From: Thermoplasmata archaeon
GTDB lineage: Archaea; Thermoplasmatota; Thermoplasmata; Lutacidiplasmatales; UBA184
Length of the DNA: 8,000 nucleotides
Direction of reading: 5' to 3'
Assembly: GCA_030039995.1 (NCBI GenBank)
Contig: JASHUL010000135.1
Span: 1 to 8,000, forward strand
Shown here: positions 5,904-8,000 of the stretch, piece after piece
How the letters are laid out: every line of letters starts with the position of its first letter
How positions within the stretch are numbered: position 1 is the first letter of the stretch
Translations under genes and position numbers: made by a program
Notes under the pieces: generated by a model
Told to the model about the DNA's origin: nothing
The model's database searches: none
The model's input: the letters and a program-made list of their open reading frames with translations, nothing else

Positions 5904-7048
5904 GGTGCGGATCCCGGACGGCGGGCTCTCCGGGCGGCGAGCGTCGCATCGTACAGACCGAAGTACTGGTCCAATTCCCGCTCGAGCGAGTAGGTCGGCG
6001 CGAGGGTTCGTCCCGCAGTTCCCATGCGCGCCCGCACCGCGGGGTCCTCGAGCCGACGGAGGGCGTCCGTGAATTCCGCCTCGGTGTCGACGACGACGCC
6101 CGCGCCCTTCTCGGCGAGCTCCGGAGCGATGCCGGTCCGATACGCCACGAACGGGCGGCCCATCGCCATCGCCTCCAGCAGGAAGAGGCCGAACCCTTCG
6201 TACGCGCTCCCGAGCACGGCCACGTCCGCGGCCCGGAGGGTCGCGAGGAATCGAGAGCGGTCGATGGTCTCCTCGAACCGGGCCCGTGCCCCGAGGCGCG
6301 CCGCCAGCCGTTCCACCGCGGCCCGCGAGCACGGCGAGCCCGGGACGTCGCGCCCGACCCCGACCAGCCCCCATCGCCCTCCGGTCGCGGCCACCGACCG
6401 GACCAGGCGATCGACCCGCTTGTTCTCGTAGAATCCTCCGGCGTAGAAGGCGAGGAACGGCGTCGCGACGCCCCACTCCGCCGGGAGCGCGGCCGACGGG
6501 GCTGGGACTCCGGGAAACTCCGCGAGCGGGATCCCGAGCGGGACGAGGGACAGCCGGGACGGCGCGACCCCCCACCCGAGGAGTTGGTCGCGCTCGTGTT
6601 CGGTGGACGCGACGTATCGGTCCAGATGTCGGACCCGGCGCGGTAGGTACCGCTCGAAGTACCACCGGTCCCACCACCGGCCGTGCATCTCGTACTGGTA
6701 GAATCCGATCCCGGTCATCAACTGGGCCCAGGGGAAGGAGCCGGCGTGCGGTAGATAGTAGTCCGCGGCCCAAACTCGGTTGCCGATCAGATGGACGAGG
6801 TCGGGGCGAAGCTCGCGGAGGGTGGCACGGTAGTGTCGCGGGAGGTGGAATCCCGCGAAGTTCCGCATCCGAAGCCGGACGACCGACACCCCGCCCACGT
6901 CCTCCCGGGCGGCGGTGCCCGGGTCCTGACGGGTCACGACCGTCGTTTCGTGTCCGTGGCGGGCCGCTCCTTCGGCGAGCCCCTGGACGAACCGCTCCGA
7001 ACCGCCCACGGCGGGGAAGTAACTGTGGCAACAGAAGACGAGGCGCAC
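5900..7048 (-). CDS. Family 4 glycosyltransferase (GT-B fold)
   Basis: Predicted retaining glycosyltransferase of the GT4 group, acting on cell-surface or lipid-linked glycans (substrate unknown). From GTG at 7048 it is 382 residues. The N-terminus VRLVFCCHSYFPAVGGSERF is the standard GT4 opening with the glycine-rich loop. The C-terminal domain shows FYENKRVDRL (K210, R211, expected phosphate contacts) and the EX7E donor-binding motif (E284-GFGLFLL-E292). In-frame GTGs at 7066 and 7078 would add 6 or 10 residues. I prefer 7048 because it gives the usual family start and lies 26 bases from a TATA-like box, but the longer forms remain possible. It is the first gene of a two-gene minus operon with the GT2 gene, sharing GTGA, and is divergent from the second GT2 gene at 7199. 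Confidence 0.9.
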   Translation of the reverse strand: MRLVFCCHSYFPAVGGSERFVQGLAEGAARHGHETTVVTRQDPGTAAREDVGGVSVVRLRMRNFAGFHLPRHYRATLRELRPDLVHLIGNRVWAADYYLPHAGSFPWAQLMTGIGFYQYEMHGRWWDRWYFERYLPRRVRHLDRYVASTEHERDQLLGWGVAPSRLSLVPLGIPLAEFPGVPAPSAALPAEWGVATPFLAFYAGGFYENKRVDRLVRSVAATGGRWGLVGVGRDVPGSPCSRAAVERLAARLGARARFEETIDRSRFLATLRAADVAVLGSAYEGFGLFLLEAMAMGRPFVAYRTGIAPELAEKGAGVVVDTEAEFTDALRRLEDPAVRARMGTAGRTLAPTYSLERELDQYFGLYDATLAARRARRPGSAP

Positions 7049-7070
7049 ATCGAGGGGAGTTCCCACGGAC

Positions 7071-7077
7071 GTAAACA
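7071..7077 (-). promoter_or_regulatory. TATA-like box of the GT4-GT2 operon
   Basis: On the minus strand the sequence reads TGTTTAC, preceded by purine-rich GGAAG. Its centre is about 26 bases from the GTG at 7048, predicting a leaderless mRNA. It would overlap the coding region if the GTG at 7078 were the real start, so it also informs the start choice. Spacing evidence only. Confidence 0.42.
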
Positions 7078-7097
7078 CTTCCGCTTCGATGGGCCGC

Positions 7098-7122
7098 CGC
7101 CGCGCGGAGCGCCCGCGCGGCG
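7098..7122. repeat. Perfect 10-bp inverted repeat between divergent glycosyltransferase genes
   Basis: CGCCGCGCGG (7098-7107) and CCGCGCGGCG (7113-7122) are exact reverse complements separated by five bases (AGCGC). The element lies between the two divergent promoter candidates, about 25 bases upstream of the left TATA-like box and about 35 upstream of the right one, where an operator shared by both directions could sit. It could also be a GC-rich coincidence. The rest of this gap holds only the two promoter elements. Confidence 0.5.
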
Positions 7123-7155
7123 TGTCCGGCCAGGGGCTGCCGTCTCACCGCACAG

Positions 7156-7163
7156 TCAATATC
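7156..7163 (+). promoter_or_regulatory. TATA-like box of the rightward GT2 gene
   Basis: TCAATATC is an isolated AT-rich run centred about 39 bases before the ATG at 7199, predicting a start site near 7186 and a leader of about 13 bases. The leader contains GAGGT (7191-7195), a Shine-Dalgarno match only three bases from the ATG, closer than usual. Confidence 0.42.
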
Positions 7164-7198
7164 GGTCCGCGCGCCTCGGAACCGTCCGGCGAGGTACG

Positions 7199-8000
7199 AT
7201 GAGCGCGACCCCCCCGAGCGGAGGAACGTCCGCGACGGCCGGACCGCCCCTCGCGCCCGTCCAGGACGGGGAGGCCCTCCGGCCGAGCGGCGGCCCTCCC
7301 CGGGTGACGGTCGTGATCGCGGCGCACACGCGCACGCAATACCTTCGGCGGGCGGTGGGCTCGGCCGCCGCCCAGGGGGCGGACGAGGTCCTGGTCGTGA
7401 AGTTCTCGCGGGACCCGGAGCTCGACGCCGAGCTCGTCGCGATGGGCGCTCGGGTGCACCTCACGTCGGAGCCGCTCCAGGGCGGCAAGATCGCGGAGGC
7501 GATCGAGCTCGCGACGGGCGAGGCGGTCGTGCTGCTGGACGATGACGACGTGCTGCTGCCGGGGCGCGTGGCCCACATGCGCGAGATCTTCCACGACCCG
7601 AGGGTCGTCTTCGCCTCGAACGGCTACCGACCGTTCACCGACACCCCGCCGCCCGCGGGGCCGACCGCCCCCCTGCGCCTGTTCAAGACCGGCGAGGTCA
7701 ACCAGCTCAAGAACGGCCTGAAGCCGATGCTCACGAGTTGCCTCACCGTGCGTCGGTCGATGATGCTCCCGTGGCTCGGCGACCTGCGGCGCCTCGTCAT
7801 CGCCGACCACACGATCTTCATGATGGCCGTGATCGCGCGGCAGTGGATGGCGATGGACCTCACCGCGCTCACCGGCTACCACCTCGGCGCGTTCGGCGCC
7901 GACCTTCGGCCGAAGCAGTCGATCTGGCGCGGCTCGGGAGCCAACGCCCGCGGCGACATCGCCTGGATGCTCGACACGCTCGACGGGCAGAGCGGCGCGG
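7199..8000 (+). CDS. Family 2 glycosyltransferase (3' end outside window)
   Basis: Second GT-A fold glycosyltransferase, likely in the same surface-glycan cluster; donor and acceptor unknown. The window holds 267 codons with no stop. The fold starts at RVTVVIAAHTRTQYLRRAV (35-53), followed by DEVLVVKFSRD and the metal-binding VVLLDDDDVLLPGR (110-123, DXD within D114-D117). A later IADHTIFMM resembles the acidic catalytic segment (inference). The first 34 residues are Gly, Pro, Ser and Ala-rich and probably disordered, which is unusual for a GT2. A shorter start at GTG 7304 would remove them, but the upstream TATA-like box and GAGGT favour the ATG at 7199. It is divergent from the GT4-GT2 operon. 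Confidence 0.88.
   Translation, partial: MSATPPSGGTSATAGPPLAPVQDGEALRPSGGPPRVTVVIAAHTRTQYLRRAVGSAAAQGADEVLVVKFSRDPELDAELVAMGARVHLTSEPLQGGKIAEAIELATGEAVVLLDDDDVLLPGRVAHMREIFHDPRVVFASNGYRPFTDTPPPAGPTAPLRLFKTGEVNQLKNGLKPMLTSCLTVRRSMMLPWLGDLRRLVIADHTIFMMAVIARQWMAMDLTALTGYHLGAFGADLRPKQSIWRGSGANARGDIAWMLDTLDGQSGA

Noticed and set aside
4965..7148. Minus-strand frame of 727 codons read as one protein
   Set aside because: Only the part from the GTG at 5903 onwards is a recognisable GT2. The upstream part overlaps the GT4 gene in another frame and has shadow-like Arg/Pro/Gly composition, so it is not a fusion protein.
7145..7882. Minus-strand frame of 245 codons opposite the right-hand GT2
   Set aside because: It is antisense to a clear GT2, has no recognisable motif, and would disrupt the divergent promoter layout.
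1..8000. Defence system, CRISPR array, insertion sequence or prophage
   Set aside because: No regularly spaced repeats, transposase or integrase motifs, or terminal inverted repeats were seen, and all genes belong to housekeeping or glycan families.

Overview
The window is chromosomal DNA from a GC-rich archaeon (about two thirds G+C by eye). Three signals are archaeal: an sn-glycerol-1-phosphate dehydrogenase (egsA), which makes the archaeal membrane-lipid backbone; a UPF0179 family protein; and an archaeal-type leucyl-tRNA synthetase. AT-rich TATA-like boxes centred about 26 bases upstream of start codons also fit archaeal, largely leaderless transcription. The lineage cannot be fixed from sequence alone; a Thermoplasmatota-like euryarchaeon is my best guess (inference, low confidence). 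High GC keeps many wrong frames open, so several very long open frames here are shadows.

Layout. (1) Positions 1-2405, minus strand: leuS, cut by the left edge of the window. (2) A divergent 113-base gap with one leaderless-type promoter for each side. (3) 2519-3148, plus: queE, a radical SAM enzyme of the 7-deazaguanine pathway that leads to archaeosine in archaeal tRNA. (4) A 145-base gap with overlapping inverted repeats and a TATA-like element. (5) 3294-4833, plus: egsA followed one base later by a UPF0179 gene, and eight bases after that a tRNA-Pro(UGG) gene (4842-4949) with an intron of about 33-35 bases in its D loop. (6) 4965-7048, minus: two overlapping glycosyltransferase genes, GT4 (GT-B fold) then GT2 (GT-A fold), sharing GTGA. 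(7) A 150-base divergent gap with a perfect 10-bp inverted repeat between two promoter candidates. (8) 7199-8000, plus: a second GT2 glycosyltransferase, cut by the right edge.

The left half is translation and tRNA housekeeping (leucine charging, archaeosine precursor, tRNA-Pro) plus membrane-lipid backbone synthesis. The right half begins a glycan or glycoprotein assembly cluster with divergent transcription. Nothing here looks like a phage, an insertion sequence, a CRISPR array or a defence island. The most unusual items are the D-loop intron in tRNA-Pro, the two-fold cysteine pattern of the UPF0179 protein and the consistent promoter-to-start spacing.
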